Positions 45,516-54,776 are shown, numbered from the stretch's first letter. The stretch is 64,000 nt of DNA from an uncultured Flavobacteriaceae bacterium (GCA_943788165.1 CALSPF010000002.1:186001-250000); one strand, 5' to 3'. The notes: generated from the sequence alone by a model not told the origin. Made by a program: numbers and translations.

Positions 45516-46511
45516 TTATACAAAAATCTCCAAACAGTTTCCTTTACCCTGAATACTGAGCTGTTCAATGGCTGCAGGAACAAGTAAGCAATTGCCATAG
45601 GGGAGAGGATAGTCTTCTCCAGCATAGCTTACGCTTAGGTTCCCTGCTACGCCCATTAAAACATGAAATGGACCTCGGCCTTCGTAGTCTCGATCCATTA
45701 TTCCATTAATGGGAAGAAAAGAAGTTGAGAAATAAGGGGTTTCGATTACAGCGTTCACATGGTTAACTTTTTTAGGATAGTCTACCTTATGGCTTGTTTG
45801 AATAGAAAAATCCAAAGCGTCAAGCGCTAGGTCGTTATGTAATTTACGTTTCTCTCCAGTTGTTGCATCCACGCGATTGTAGTCATAGACTCGGTAAGTA
45901 ACATCAGACGATTGTTGAATTTCGGCCAATAAAACGCCTCCTCCAATAGCGTGGATTCTTCCCGTTGGAATATAAACCACGTCCCCTGCTTGTACTTTTT
46001 CGGTATGCAACACTTCTTCCAGACGATTTTCTTCAAGTAGTTGTTGGTAGCTGTTTTGATCGATTTCTTTTTCAAAACCAATAATTAACTCTGCATTGGG
46101 TTCGGCATCTAAAACATACCACATCTCATTTTTCCCGAAAGAATTATATCGCTCTCTCGCAATTGCATCATTGGGATGAACCTGAACCGAAAGAGGAATT
46201 TTAGCATCAATAAACTTAAAGAGTAACGGAAAGGTTTTCCCAAATTTCTCTAGGACTGAACGCCCCATTATTTCTTTTGGAGAGGCGTCAATTAATTCTG
46301 TTAGTGATTTTCCTTTGAGGATTCCGTTAGCCACTTCTGAATCAAAGCCAGGAACGGCAGAAATCTCCCAAGATTCTCCTTTTTTCTCTCCCTCATAAGG
46401 CTTCTTCAGAACGGTATATAGCTTTTCACCTCCCCATAAGCGGTATTGGAATTGAGGGATAAAAGCGATAGGATAAAAAGGAGCTATAGCTTTAAAGATA
46501 TTTAAAACCAA
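45516..46511 (-). CDS. manA: Mannose-6-phosphate isomerase class I
   Basis: A 331-residue cupin enzyme interconverting mannose 6-phosphate and fructose 6-phosphate. Zinc-site and family blocks: SVQVHPNDAIARE (about residues 112-124), GKNEMWYVLD, and IPTGRIHAIGGGVLLAEIQQSSDVTYRVYDYNR. The N-terminus has 10-14 residues before the usual FIPQFQYRLWGGEKL; a TATCTTTA -7-like box lies just inside this start, so the true start may be slightly downstream. It is flanked by the repeat element. Confidence 0.9.
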   Translation of the reverse strand: MVLNIFKAIAPFYPIAFIPQFQYRLWGGEKLYTVLKKPYEGEKKGESWEISAVPGFDSEVANGILKGKSLTELIDASPKEIMGRSVLEKFGKTFPLLFKFIDAKIPLSVQVHPNDAIARERYNSFGKNEMWYVLDAEPNAELIIGFEKEIDQNSYQQLLEENRLEEVLHTEKVQAGDVVYIPTGRIHAIGGGVLLAEIQQSSDVTYRVYDYNRVDATTGEKRKLHNDLALDALDFSIQTSHKVDYPKKVNHVNAVIETPYFSTSFLPINGIMDRDYEGRGPFHVLMGVAGNLSVSYAGEDYPLPYGNCLLVPAAIEQLSIQGKGNCLEIFV

Positions 46512-46576
46512 CTAAATGAAGCAGCAACCACTTCTATTGTTTTCAACAAGACAACTAGTTTTCATAAAAATAGGTT

Positions 46577-46584
46577 TATTTTTG
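46577..46584 (+). promoter_or_regulatory. Putative -7 box (TATTTTTG) for the SdpI-like gene
   Basis: Exact TAnnTTTG match, 18 bases before ATG 46603. Confidence 0.4.
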
Positions 46585-46602
46585 TAGGGACAAGCTTAAT
46601 TT

Positions 46603-46953
46603 ATGGAATCCACCAATCCACTTGTGTTAATCCTTGTCTGCGGAGGGCTCATTTTTGTTATTGCAGGCTATATACAGCAAAAGTTCCCCCCCAAGAAAAT
46701 CAATCATTTTTATGGTTATCGTACTCGAAAATCGGTGCGCGACCAAGAAAGTTGGGATTTTGCTCAGACGTATTCTGCACGACAAATGCAAAAGATGGGT
46801 GCTGTCATTACGCTGTTAGGAGGGCTGGTCTGGCTAGTAGACATTCATTCCATTTGGTCAATCGGAGCAGGGATCACACTTTTTATTCTTTGTCCGCTAT
46901 TAATGCTGGTTGAAATAGAAATGGAGTTAAAAAAGCGTTTCCCAAAAAAGTAA
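46603..46953 (+). CDS. SdpI family membrane protein
   Basis: A 116-residue protein with three hydrophobic helices. The loop NHFYGYRTRKSVRDQESWDFAQ between helices 1 and 2 is the SdpI/YhfL signature. In Bacillus, SdpI gives immunity to the SdpC toxin; most homologues have no known toxin partner, and none is seen here. Confidence 0.83.
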   Translation: MESTNPLVLILVCGGLIFVIAGYIQQKFPPKKINHFYGYRTRKSVRDQESWDFAQTYSARQMQKMGAVITLLGGLVWLVDIHSIWSIGAGITLFILCPLLMLVEIEMELKKRFPKK

Positions 46954-47054
46954 ATCACCCTAGACAATACGGTTAATAACCCTCGGATATCTCCCAAAAT
47001 TCAATTGCATTCATTTGGCTACATTTTGTACTTTAGGAAGATAAAATAGACTAC

Positions 47055-47492
47055 ATGATTCAGCTTCCCATCATCAATGAAAGCCCTTATGATTTACCCA
47101 CCTATGCAACCGTTTCGTCTGCAGGACTGGACCTAAAGGCTGTATTAGATGCGTCCATCACCTTGGGCCCTTTGGAACGAAAAATCATTGGGACAGGGCT
47201 TAAAATAGCCTTGCCCGAAGGTTATGAAGCACAGGTTCGTCCTCGTTCTGGTTTGGCGGCAAAACACGGGATTACCGTACTCAATGCTCCCGGTACAATC
47301 GACGCAGATTACCGTGGGGAAATTGGTGTGATACTTGTTAATCTATCGAACGATGCATTTACCATTCAACCAGGAGAAAGAATCGCTCAGCTTGTTGTTG
47401 CCCAATACAGTCAAGTTAGTTGGCAGCCCACAATAAATATGGAGGAGACTGATCGTGGTGAAGGAGGCTTTGGTAGTACTGGAAAAAAATAA
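47055..47492 (+). CDS. dut: dUTP diphosphatase
   Basis: A 145-residue trimeric dUTPase converting dUTP to dUMP and diphosphate. All five family motifs are visible in order: SAGLDLKA, PRSGLAAKHGI, GTIDADYRGEIGV, GERIAQLVV and the C-terminal P-loop-like RGEGGFGSTG. The next gene starts 13 bases later. Confidence 0.96.
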   Translation: MIQLPIINESPYDLPTYATVSSAGLDLKAVLDASITLGPLERKIIGTGLKIALPEGYEAQVRPRSGLAAKHGITVLNAPGTIDADYRGEIGVILVNLSNDAFTIQPGERIAQLVVAQYSQVSWQPTINMEETDRGEGGFGSTGKK

Positions 47493-47505
47493 ATAAAAAT
47501 TACGC

Positions 47506-48522
47506 ATGAAAATAATCGTCCCAATGGCAGGCCGCGGATCACGCCTCCGTCCACATACACTCACCGTTCCCAAACCCTTGGTTCCTGTAGCTGGAACTCC
47601 CATCGTAGAGCAATTGGTCAACGACATTGCCAAGGTGGTAAAACAACCCATTACAGAGGTTGCTTTTATTTTGGGTGACCCTGCGTTTTTTGGAGAGGAC
47701 GTAGAGACTCACCTCAAAGGAGTAGCGCAAAACTTAGGGGCAAAGGCAAGTGTTTATCGCCAGTTGGAACCCTTGGGTACGGGACATGCCATTATGTGTG
47801 CCGCACCTTCCCTAGATGGACCAGCCGTGATTGCTTATGCCGACACCCTCATTCGTGCAGATTTTAAGATAGATGCCGCAACAGATGCCCAAATTTGGGT
47901 AAAGAAAGTGAACAACCCTTCGGCCTACGGGGTAGTAGAGTTGGATGCTAGCGGAGCAATTACCGAACTAGTCGAAAAACCGACAGAATTTGTCTCCGAC
48001 CTAGCTGTGATTGGAATTTATTATTTTAAGAATAGCACCGATTTAAAAAATGAATTGCAAAAGGTCTTGGACCAACAACTCACCCATGGTGGGGAATACC
48101 AAATCAATGACGGAATAAAAGGCATGATGGCCAACGGAAAGCGATTTGTCCCTGGAGAAGTAAAGGCTTGGATGGATTGTGGCAACAAGGAAATTACGGT
48201 AGCCACAAACACCAAAATGCTTCAGTTTTTGTTCGAAGAAGGCGAAACACTGGTTCACCCATCGGCAAAATTAGAAAATGCAACCATTGTACCGCCCTGT
48301 TATATTGGTAAGGATGTAGTGCTAACCAATGCAACGGTTGGTCCTGGCGTTTCCATTGGAGAAGGCACCCACATAAAAAATGCAACAATCAAAGATTCCA
48401 TCATTCAGCAACATACGGTGGTAGAAAACACAACCCTAGAACAGGCAATGATTGGCAATCATGTGCGTTATAATGGTACCCATACGCGTGTAAGCTTAGG
48501 TGATTACACCGAATTAATTTAA
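47506..48522 (+). CDS. Sugar-phosphate nucleotidyltransferase with hexapeptide C-terminus
   Basis: A 338-residue nucleotidyltransferase. N-terminal MAGRGSRLRPHTLTVPKPLVPV is the active-site loop; LGTGHAIMCA and LVEKPTEF are further substrate contacts. The last 80 residues (about 255-335) show left-handed beta-helix hexapeptide repeats (PSAKLENATIVPPCYIG, ATVGPGVSIGEG). It resembles glucose-1-phosphate thymidylyl/uridylyltransferases; the nucleotide and sugar are not certain. Confidence 0.85.
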   Translation: MKIIVPMAGRGSRLRPHTLTVPKPLVPVAGTPIVEQLVNDIAKVVKQPITEVAFILGDPAFFGEDVETHLKGVAQNLGAKASVYRQLEPLGTGHAIMCAAPSLDGPAVIAYADTLIRADFKIDAATDAQIWVKKVNNPSAYGVVELDASGAITELVEKPTEFVSDLAVIGIYYFKNSTDLKNELQKVLDQQLTHGGEYQINDGIKGMMANGKRFVPGEVKAWMDCGNKEITVATNTKMLQFLFEEGETLVHPSAKLENATIVPPCYIGKDVVLTNATVGPGVSIGEGTHIKNATIKDSIIQQHTVVENTTLEQAMIGNHVRYNGTHTRVSLGDYTELI

Positions 48523-48523
48523 A

Positions 48524-49300
48524 ATGAAGAACACCCAAAAATACGCAGCACTCTTTCTTTTACTTGCCCTGATGCTGTCCTGTAAGTCTGTTCGTGTACT
48601 GCCAAACAAGGCTCCAGTAAAACGCGTTGACTTGGCTGTTTTGGGCAGCGAAATTGTTAAAGCCAAAGAGAACATCAAGAATTTTCGTGCTAGAATTAAA
48701 GCCGAGTACAACGACCAAAAAAGAAAACAGCAGGTCAGTGTAAACTTTCGTTTACAAAAGGACAAAAGCTTTTGGATGAGTGCCAACATCTTGATTCCAA
48801 TTGCTAAAGTACTGGTTACACCCGATAAAGTACGGTTTTACGAAAAATTCCAAAAGACCTATTATGATGGGGATATTGATTTCATTAATCAACAGCTGGG
48901 CTCTTCCTTTAGCTTCGATGATTTGCAGAACATTTTTCTTGGCAACCCCATTACGGACTTCAGCAATACAAAATTTGAACGCATTTCTAATCCTCAATTT
49001 TATGTGTTGAGTCCTAAAGAAAAAGGCCAGCAATTTCGTCCTACCTATTTCTTTGATCCAAACACCTTTCGCCTAAAAGAACAACGCTTCTTGGTAGCGG
49101 CAACGGGACAAAGTTTAAGTATAAAATACACCCTCAACCAACAGGTAGACGGAAAAACAGTTCCCAAGAAAATTGACATCTCCACCTTTGATGGAACTAA
49201 TTTCCTTCAAATTTCCTTGGATTTTTTACGGGTTGATTTTCCAAAAAATCTGACAACTCCCTTTGCCATTCCTGACAACTATAAAAAAATAGAACTCTAA
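48524..49300 (+). CDS. DUF4292 lipoprotein
   Basis: A 258-residue lipoprotein with leader LFLLLALMLSC then KS. The mature protein contains AEYNDQKRKQQVSVNFRLQKD and LIPIAKVLVTPDKVRFYEK, matching DUF4292, a LolB/LolA-like beta-fold of Bacteroidetes. It may handle lipids or lipoproteins at the outer membrane, which is inferred from the fold. It starts one base after the nucleotidyltransferase gene and is one base before the EnvC-like gene. Confidence 0.84.
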   Translation: MKNTQKYAALFLLLALMLSCKSVRVLPNKAPVKRVDLAVLGSEIVKAKENIKNFRARIKAEYNDQKRKQQVSVNFRLQKDKSFWMSANILIPIAKVLVTPDKVRFYEKFQKTYYDGDIDFINQQLGSSFSFDDLQNIFLGNPITDFSNTKFERISNPQFYVLSPKEKGQQFRPTYFFDPNTFRLKEQRFLVAATGQSLSIKYTLNQQVDGKTVPKKIDISTFDGTNFLQISLDFLRVDFPKNLTTPFAIPDNYKKIEL

Positions 49301-49301
49301 T

Positions 49302-50513
49302 ATGGGGAAGAAAGCAATCCTCTTACTTCTTGTTTTTTGCACAAGCATTACGGGCTTTGCGCAGGACAGTCGACAAAAAAAATTAGAAGCGCAGCGCAAA
49401 CAGTTGCAGCAGGAAATAAAGCAAATCAACACCCTTTTATTCTCCAACACCAAAAAAAAGAAATCTGCTTTAACAGAGGTAGAAGACTTGGCGGTAAAGA
49501 TCAACTTACGCCAACGCTTGATTCGAGTAACTAACGAAGAAGCAAATCGTCTCACCCAACAAATCAATGTCAACCAGCGAACTATTGACCGACAACGCAA
49601 AGAGTTGCAAGCGCTAAAGGATGATTATGCTGCAATGATCCAGTATTCATATGCAAGTAAATCTGGGCAAAGCCGACTAATGTTTCTGTTTTCATCAGAC
49701 AACTTTCTTCAAGCCTACAAACGGTTTCAATACCTCAAACAGTACACCAGTTTTCGCAAGCAACAAGGGGAATTGATTGCAGAAAAGACACTCACACTTC
49801 AAGCACTGAATAAGGATTTGGTAGTGCAGAAACAGAAAAAACAAGACTTGGTCAAAGCCAACCAAGTAGCTCAAATAACCTATGAAAAAGAACGCCTTAC
49901 CCAGAAAGAATTGGTCACTGCTCTTAAGAAGAGAGAGCGTTCATATGCGAGTCAAATAAGAAAGAAGCAACAAAAAATAGTTGCTTTTGATAAGGAAATA
50001 CAACGTTTAATACGGGTTGCAATTGCGGCATCGAATAAGGCAGCGGGAAAAGGAAAAGCAGCGGCATTTACACTTACGCCAGAAGAAGAATTGAATGGGA
50101 AAAACTTTAGCGCCAATAAAGGGAAATTACCCTGGCCAGTCGAGAAGGGTGTTGTGACCCTTGGTTTTGGTACGCAACCACATCCGGTAGTAAAGACCAC
50201 GAAGATTCAAAGTAATGGTGTGACCATTGCCACTCCAGACCATGCAAATGTGCGCGCAGTTTTTGAAGGAAAAGTATTGAGTATTGTAAGCTTTAAAGGA
50301 AGCAATCCTGCAGTTTTAATCCAACATGGAAATTACATAACGTCTTATTCAAATTTGGAAGCGGTCTTTGTTAAAAAAGGACAGCAAATTAAAACAAAAG
50401 AAGTGATTGGCAAAGTATTCACTCATCCTACCACTGGAAAAACGGAATTAAAATTTAGTGTATTTCAAACCACGACTCCAGTCAACCCGAAGGGCTGGGT
50501 CTACCGTATGTAA
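49302..50513 (+). CDS. EnvC-like coiled-coil protein with inactive LytM domain
   Basis: A 403-residue exported protein: signal peptide (LLLLVFCTSITGFAQ), then two coiled-coil blocks (about residues 20-110 and 155-240), and a C-terminal LytM/M23 domain (about 285-400). The domain lacks zinc ligands: the usual HxxxD position reads NGVTI and the final HxH reads ELKFSVF. Such degenerate proteins, like E. coli EnvC, activate amidases for cell division rather than cut peptidoglycan. Its 3' end is one base from the convergent HU/SPOR gene. Confidence 0.87.
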   Translation: MGKKAILLLLVFCTSITGFAQDSRQKKLEAQRKQLQQEIKQINTLLFSNTKKKKSALTEVEDLAVKINLRQRLIRVTNEEANRLTQQINVNQRTIDRQRKELQALKDDYAAMIQYSYASKSGQSRLMFLFSSDNFLQAYKRFQYLKQYTSFRKQQGELIAEKTLTLQALNKDLVVQKQKKQDLVKANQVAQITYEKERLTQKELVTALKKRERSYASQIRKKQQKIVAFDKEIQRLIRVAIAASNKAAGKGKAAAFTLTPEEELNGKNFSANKGKLPWPVEKGVVTLGFGTQPHPVVKTTKIQSNGVTIATPDHANVRAVFEGKVLSIVSFKGSNPAVLIQHGNYITSYSNLEAVFVKKGQQIKTKEVIGKVFTHPTTGKTELKFSVFQTTTPVNPKGWVYRM

Positions 50514-50514
50514 A

Positions 50515-51540
50515 CTATTTGCTCTCGGCCAAGTACCAACCTTCTTCCTCTAGCGTAAACTTGACGAAGTTCAATAATTTAAAGGCAGCACGTTTAGATT
50601 CAAATCGACCATAGGCAACACGGTAAAAACCTTCAGCGCTTGTTTCAGCAAAAGCAGCGTCAAATCCATCGGCTTTGAGTTGGTCCAGTTTGCGCTGGGC
50701 ATTTACTTTATCGCGGTAACTTCCAGCAATGATGCTATAAAAACCACCCCCTGCAACAGAAATAGTGTTGTCATCGGTGTCTTGCGTTGGCGCAACATCT
50801 GCGACAACATTGAGTTTAATTGGGGTTGTAGCACCCAAATCAAAAGTAGCTTCCTGAACGTTTTTCGTTATGCGTTTTTGCGCCAATTCTGTTGATTTGA
50901 TGCGTTCATTTTGAATGTATTGATTGCCAAAATAATAACTTGCACCCAGTAAAGCCACGGCAATAATACCAATGGTAGCATATTTTATTGCAGAAGAGGA
51001 TCCTCCCTCAGCTTTTTGTGGTGTAAAGGCTAATGGTTCTTTGTTTTCATCTGACATAGTCGAGGATTTAGAATTAGTAGATTTTGGGACAATTGGGGGA
51101 ACAACAGCCGCAGCTTGCAGTTGTTCGCGAAGCGGGATGCGTTTAAAAGAATGAAGTCCTAATGCATCAAGATCAAAGTTGATTTTACCATAAGGGAGAA
51201 AACGCAAATTATTTTCAACCGTTAGCGAGAATTCGCCTATACCAGGAAGAACAACCATTTGGCGTGTCAATTGTTTTTTCCATAAAGCGATTTCTTTTTC
51301 CAAGACCGCCAGCCCATCGGTATAATTCAGCCCTTCGCGTAAAGCAACATAGTTGGCAAGTAAACCATCGTTTTGCTGAATAAGGCTATTGAATGAAATT
51401 TCTCTTGAGGGCGGATTAAAAACGCCAGTGTCTCGATTGACACGGATGGGAACTGTTTGGGTCAATAAAGCACCAAATCCTGGAAGTGTAACACACTCAT
51501 GTTGAAAAAGTAACTCTTTGATATATTGGGTTAATTCCAT
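50515..51540 (-). CDS. HU-like and SPOR-domain membrane protein
   Basis: A 341-residue protein. Residues 1-140 match the HU/CCDC81-type domain (LLFQHECVTLPGFGALL, VNRDTGVFNPPSREISFN). A proline/lysine-rich linker leads to one transmembrane helix (YATIGIIAVALLGASYYFG, about residues 185-203). The C-terminal SPOR domain (about 265-340: GGGFYSIIAGSYRDKVNAQ) binds denuded glycan strands at the division site. Function is probably in envelope or division. Confidence 0.85.
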   Translation of the reverse strand: MELTQYIKELLFQHECVTLPGFGALLTQTVPIRVNRDTGVFNPPSREISFNSLIQQNDGLLANYVALREGLNYTDGLAVLEKEIALWKKQLTRQMVVLPGIGEFSLTVENNLRFLPYGKINFDLDALGLHSFKRIPLREQLQAAAVVPPIVPKSTNSKSSTMSDENKEPLAFTPQKAEGGSSSAIKYATIGIIAVALLGASYYFGNQYIQNERIKSTELAQKRITKNVQEATFDLGATTPIKLNVVADVAPTQDTDDNTISVAGGGFYSIIAGSYRDKVNAQRKLDQLKADGFDAAFAETSAEGFYRVAYGRFESKRAAFKLLNFVKFTLEEEGWYLAESK

Positions 51541-51607
51541 GTAATAAAGATAGGAAATAAAAACTTCTTTTTTAAATTGTTGAAAACAGGCTCTTTTGGG
51601 CCGTAAA

Positions 51608-52718
51608 ATGCCCCTGTCTATGGAACTAACGTCGCTACAAGCCGCTTTATTGTTTTGTCAATTACCCAACCTTGGCCCGCGTTCGGCAAAAAAACTAATC
51701 GACGAATGCGGAAGTGCCAAAAACACACTTCAAGAAGAGTCATCTAAATTGCTATTGGTAAAAGGTATAGGCCAGTCACACCTAGCGGTAATTTCCCAAT
51801 GGAAAAGTGTTTTACCACAGCTGATAAAAGAAGAAAAATTCCTTCAAAAAAAGAAATTAACCCCCTTTGTTTATGGTCAAAAGGACTATCCAATTACCCT
51901 AGCGCACATCAATGATCCGCCACCAGTTTTTTTTCAAAAGGGAACGGTAAATAGGAAAAATAAAAGGGTGATTAGCATTGTAGGGACGCGAAAACCTACT
52001 GCTCGAGGCATTGCTTTTTGTCAGCAGTTGATCGAAGAAATTAGTCCGTATTCTCCGCTTATTGTAAGTGGCTTTGCTCGCGGAATAGACATTGTTGCTC
52101 ATCGAAAGGCCCTAGAAATGGGCCTAGAAACCGTGGCTGTGATTGCGCATGCTTATGACCAGTGGTACCCAAAGGAGCATCAAGTTGAGGTGGAAAAACT
52201 ATTGAATAACGGAGCTTTTGTAACAGAATTTTGGTCAGATGCTCCCTTTGAGCGCGCCAATTTTCTCAAGCGAAACCGAATTATCGCTGGTTTGTCTCAC
52301 GCAACAATTGTTATTGAGTCAGGGGAGAAAGGGGGGTAGCTTGGTTACCGCCAGTCGTGCCTTGGCCTGTGGGCGAGAGGTTTTTGCTCCACCAGGAAGA
52401 GTTTCTGATCCACAATCCAAGGGTTGTTTGAACCTATTGAAAGCAGATCGAGCACGCCTCATTACCTGTGCAGCCGATTTAGCCACTTGGTTGGAATGGG
52501 AAGAGAAAACAGCGGTTAAAACTGTACAGAAAAGTCTTTTTGTGGACTTAAGCAAAGAAGAGACCGCCTTATATGATTTATTGAAAGAACCACTATCCTT
52601 GGACAAGAATCCCTTAAAAACAAAACGATCTGTAGGTCAAGTCGCTGCAGAGTTGATGCAAATGGAATTAAAGGGGGTTGTTCGCTCCCTTGCAGGAAAG
52701 CGTTTTGAACAATTTTAA
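51608..52718 (+). pseudogene. dprA: DNA processing protein DprA, interrupted by a +1 frameshift
   Basis: The first frame (to TAG at 52337-52339) encodes a DprA N-terminal region and Rossmann fold up to IVIESGEKGG. The second frame continues exactly where the family continues (KGGSLVTASRALACGREVFAPPG) to the C-terminal winged-helix-like end. The switch sits on six G residues at 52331-52336: removing one G gives a full protein of about 370 residues, the normal length. DprA loads RecA on incoming single-stranded DNA during natural transformation. This is either a real lesion, a phase-variable tract, or a homopolymer read error. Start could also be ATG 51620. The 3' end overlaps the convergent trpS by 4 bases. 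Confidence 0.85.
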
Positions 52719-53683
52719 TAGCCAATTTTCTTTCGCACACGCCACAATACTTTATGCGCAACCTGTCGTGCTTTTTCAGCACCTTTGGTCAAGGCAATGG
52801 TCACTTCTGCAGGGTTTTCCTGGTAGTAATCATAGCGTTTTCTTGGTTCATCAAAGGTGGCCAAAATCAAATCGAATAGTGCTTGTTTGGCGTGGCCATA
52901 GCCCATGCCTCCAGCAAGATATTGATCGCGTAAAACGTCAATTTGCCCTTCGTTGGCCAACAAGGAATACAAGGCAAAAACGGTACAATTATCTGGATTT
53001 TTGGGTTCTTCAAGTGGAGTTGAATCTGTTTTGATGCCCATGATTTGCTTTCGCAATTGTTTTTCAGGGAGAAAAACATTGATGAGGTTATTCTTGGACT
53101 TGGACATTTTCTCACCATCTGTTCCGGGAACGTACTGAGTAGCTTCTTGAATTTTTGCCGCGGGAAGGATAAAGGTTTCTCCTAATTGACTATTTAAACG
53201 TGTAGCAACATCCCGTGTCATTTCCAAGTGTTGTAATTGATCTTTTCCTACAGGCACGACCTCAGCATCATAGAGTAAAATGTCTGCAGCCATCAACATG
53301 GGGTAGCTAAACAAACCAGCATTTACGTCTTGTAATCGATCGGCTTTGTCTTTAAAAGAATGAGCAAGCGTTAGGCGTTGGTAGGGGTAAAAACAATTCA
53401 AAAACCAGTTTAGTTCAGTCACTTCACTAACATCACTTTGTTTGTAAAAAACAGTTTTATCGGTATCTAAGCCACAAGCCAGCCAGGCTGCAGCTGTGTT
53501 AAAGGTGTGTTGGCGCAGGGTATCACCGTCTTTTATTTGGGTCAGGGAGTGCAAGTCTGCAATAAAGAGGAAGGATTCATTTTCAGGGTCTTCTGCCATT
53601 GCAATTGCGGGAAGAACAGCACCCAATAAATTACCTAAATGGGGTGTTCCCGTACTTTGCACACCGGTCAAGATTCTAGCCAT
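52715..53683 (-). CDS. trpS: Tryptophanyl-tRNA synthetase
   Basis: A 322-residue class I synthetase charging tRNA-Trp. The HIGH motif is STGTPHLGNLLGA (about residues 11-23) and KMSKS is GEKMSKSKNNL near residue 193. The LLYDAEVVPVGKDQLQHLEM block is typical. An exact -7 box lies 17 bases upstream. Confidence 0.95.
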   Translation of the reverse strand: MARILTGVQSTGTPHLGNLLGAVLPAIAMAEDPENESFLFIADLHSLTQIKDGDTLRQHTFNTAAAWLACGLDTDKTVFYKQSDVSEVTELNWFLNCFYPYQRLTLAHSFKDKADRLQDVNAGLFSYPMLMAADILLYDAEVVPVGKDQLQHLEMTRDVATRLNSQLGETFILPAAKIQEATQYVPGTDGEKMSKSKNNLINVFLPEKQLRKQIMGIKTDSTPLEEPKNPDNCTVFALYSLLANEGQIDVLRDQYLAGGMGYGHAKQALFDLILATFDEPRKRYDYYQENPAEVTIALTKGAEKARQVAHKVLWRVRKKIGY

Positions 53684-53700
53684 ACCAAAATTTGTTTAAG

Positions 53701-53708
53701 CAAAGGTA
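53701..53708 (-). promoter_or_regulatory. Putative -7 box (TACCTTTG) for trpS
   Basis: Exact TAnnTTTG match on the minus strand, 17 bases before the trpS ATG at 53683. Confidence 0.5.
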
Positions 53709-53756
53709 CTTTTTTCCCCTCAAAAAAGTTGGTACAGCTAGGAAAACCTGATCTTA

Positions 53757-53996
53757 TTACGCTTCTTGTTTTGCAAGCGTTTTCTTGATGTACAAAGAAG
53801 ACAGAATGAGGCCAATTCCAGCAAATAGCATGATTCCTGTAAAGTAGCCCGTCTCGTCTTCCACAAACCAATTGTTTGCATCGGCTAAACTGCCAAAAAT
53901 TAGTCCAATGGCTGCTCCAATTAAAAGAGCGCCAAATTTAAGCCCTCTATAGGGTGTTGGCTTTTTCATCGGAATTTCCATTCCTTTTTCAATCAT
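53757..53996 (-). CDS. Small two-helix membrane protein
   Basis: A 79-residue protein with a basic N-terminus (EIPMKKPTPYRGLKFG), a first helix (ALLIGAAIGLIFGSLA), an acidic loop (DANNWFVEDETG) and a second helix (YFTGIMLFAGIGLILSSLYI). No named family is recognised. Its ATG overlaps the stop of a 35-residue gene upstream (ATGA), so the two are translationally coupled. The pair lies opposite the decayed sigma/anti-sigma genes. Confidence 0.65.
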   Translation of the reverse strand: MIEKGMEIPMKKPTPYRGLKFGALLIGAAIGLIFGSLADANNWFVEDETGYFTGIMLFAGIGLILSSLYIKKTLAKQEA

Positions 53997-54100
53997 TTGA
54001 GTTTTTTTCTATAGTCAGTAACGATTGCTACAATGACAATTGCAATTCCACCGATTACAGAAAAGACAGGGATCATAAGGGCTAAGGTTTCTTCATTCAT
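53993..54100 (-). CDS. 35-residue single-helix membrane peptide
   Basis: Begins at the minus-strand ATG at 54098-54100 and ends TGA at 53993-53995. It has an acidic start (MNEETLALMIP), one hydrophobic helix (VFSVIGGIAIVIVAIV) and a basic tail (TDYRKKLK). A 4-base ATGA overlap couples it to the 79-residue gene downstream. Similar tiny peptides with a DYR-type tail accompany ECF sigma operons in Bacteroidetes, but the function is unknown. Confidence 0.6.
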   Translation of the reverse strand: MNEETLALMIPVFSVIGGIAIVIVAIVTDYRKKLK

Positions 54101-54213
54101 AACATGTGTTTTTTAGGTTATTTGCTCTTAAGACCGAGCACTTCAATAAAAGGTTACACTTTTCTGTAACTTTTTTGATTCCACATATGTCTTATAACAA
54201 ACCAAATCTACCT

Positions 54214-54767
54214 ATGGAACTTTCGGAGTCGATCATTGATCGATTACAGCGCGGAGAAAAAAAACTATTTGGGTAACTCATAGATCTCTATCAAGATCGT
54301 GTCTATGGCTTGTCAATGCAATTAATGAAAAATGAAGATGACGCTAAAGAGGTGGCTCAAATGGCCTTTATCAAGATTCATCAAAAAATCAAGCTGTTCA
54401 AAGGCAATGCAAAACTTTCGGTTTGGATTTATCGTATTGCCCACAACGAAGCAATGTCGCAATTGAAAGCTAAAAGGCGATGGATCTTTGGTTTTTTTGA
54501 ACAGGAACACAATCAAAAGACGGCACCTCCAGGGATTTTAGCAGAGCTGAATCAGGCCGATCAACAGGATCAAATTCAGGGGCATTCGAACAGTTTAAAA
54601 GCAAAGAGCGTTTGGTATTACAGTTGTTTTATTTGGACGAATTAAATTATGAAGAGATTGTTGAAATCACCCAAATGAGCTTGGCAAACGTTAAGGTAAG
54701 CCTGCATAGGGCAAAGAAAAAAATGAAGCTGCTTTTTGACCAAAAAGAGATTGCTATAAATACATAA
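54214..54767 (+). pseudogene. Decayed ECF-type RNA polymerase sigma factor
   Basis: The coding trace runs from ATG 54214 (or in-frame 54187) to TAA at 54765-54767. Region 2 is clear in FIKIHQKIKLFKGNAKLSVWIYRIAHNEAMSQ and region 4 in ERLVLQLFYLDELNYEEIVEITQ with a terminal LHRAKKKM. Two lesions break it: an in-frame TAA at 54274-54276 where Gln (CAA) is expected, and loss of one base at the GGGG at 54579-54582. Together they mean a full sigma factor is not made unless both are sequencing errors. A truncated regulator could start at the ATG at 54310. The downstream anti-sigma-like gene is also broken. Confidence 0.8.
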
Positions 54768-54776
54768 AAAAATAAG

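Noticed and set aside
45377-45559. Short open frame inside the intergenic repeat
   Set aside because: It is made of palindromic repeat sequence and overlaps the end of manA; no protein-like features.
52239-52718. The second part of dprA read as a separate gene
   Set aside because: Its first residues overlap the upstream frame and have no family similarity; similarity starts only after the G-run, so it is the continuation of dprA.
54310-54645. A stand-alone 111-residue gene inside the sigma region
   Set aside because: It contains region 2 of a sigma factor but lacks region 4, which lies in another frame; best read as part of a broken gene.
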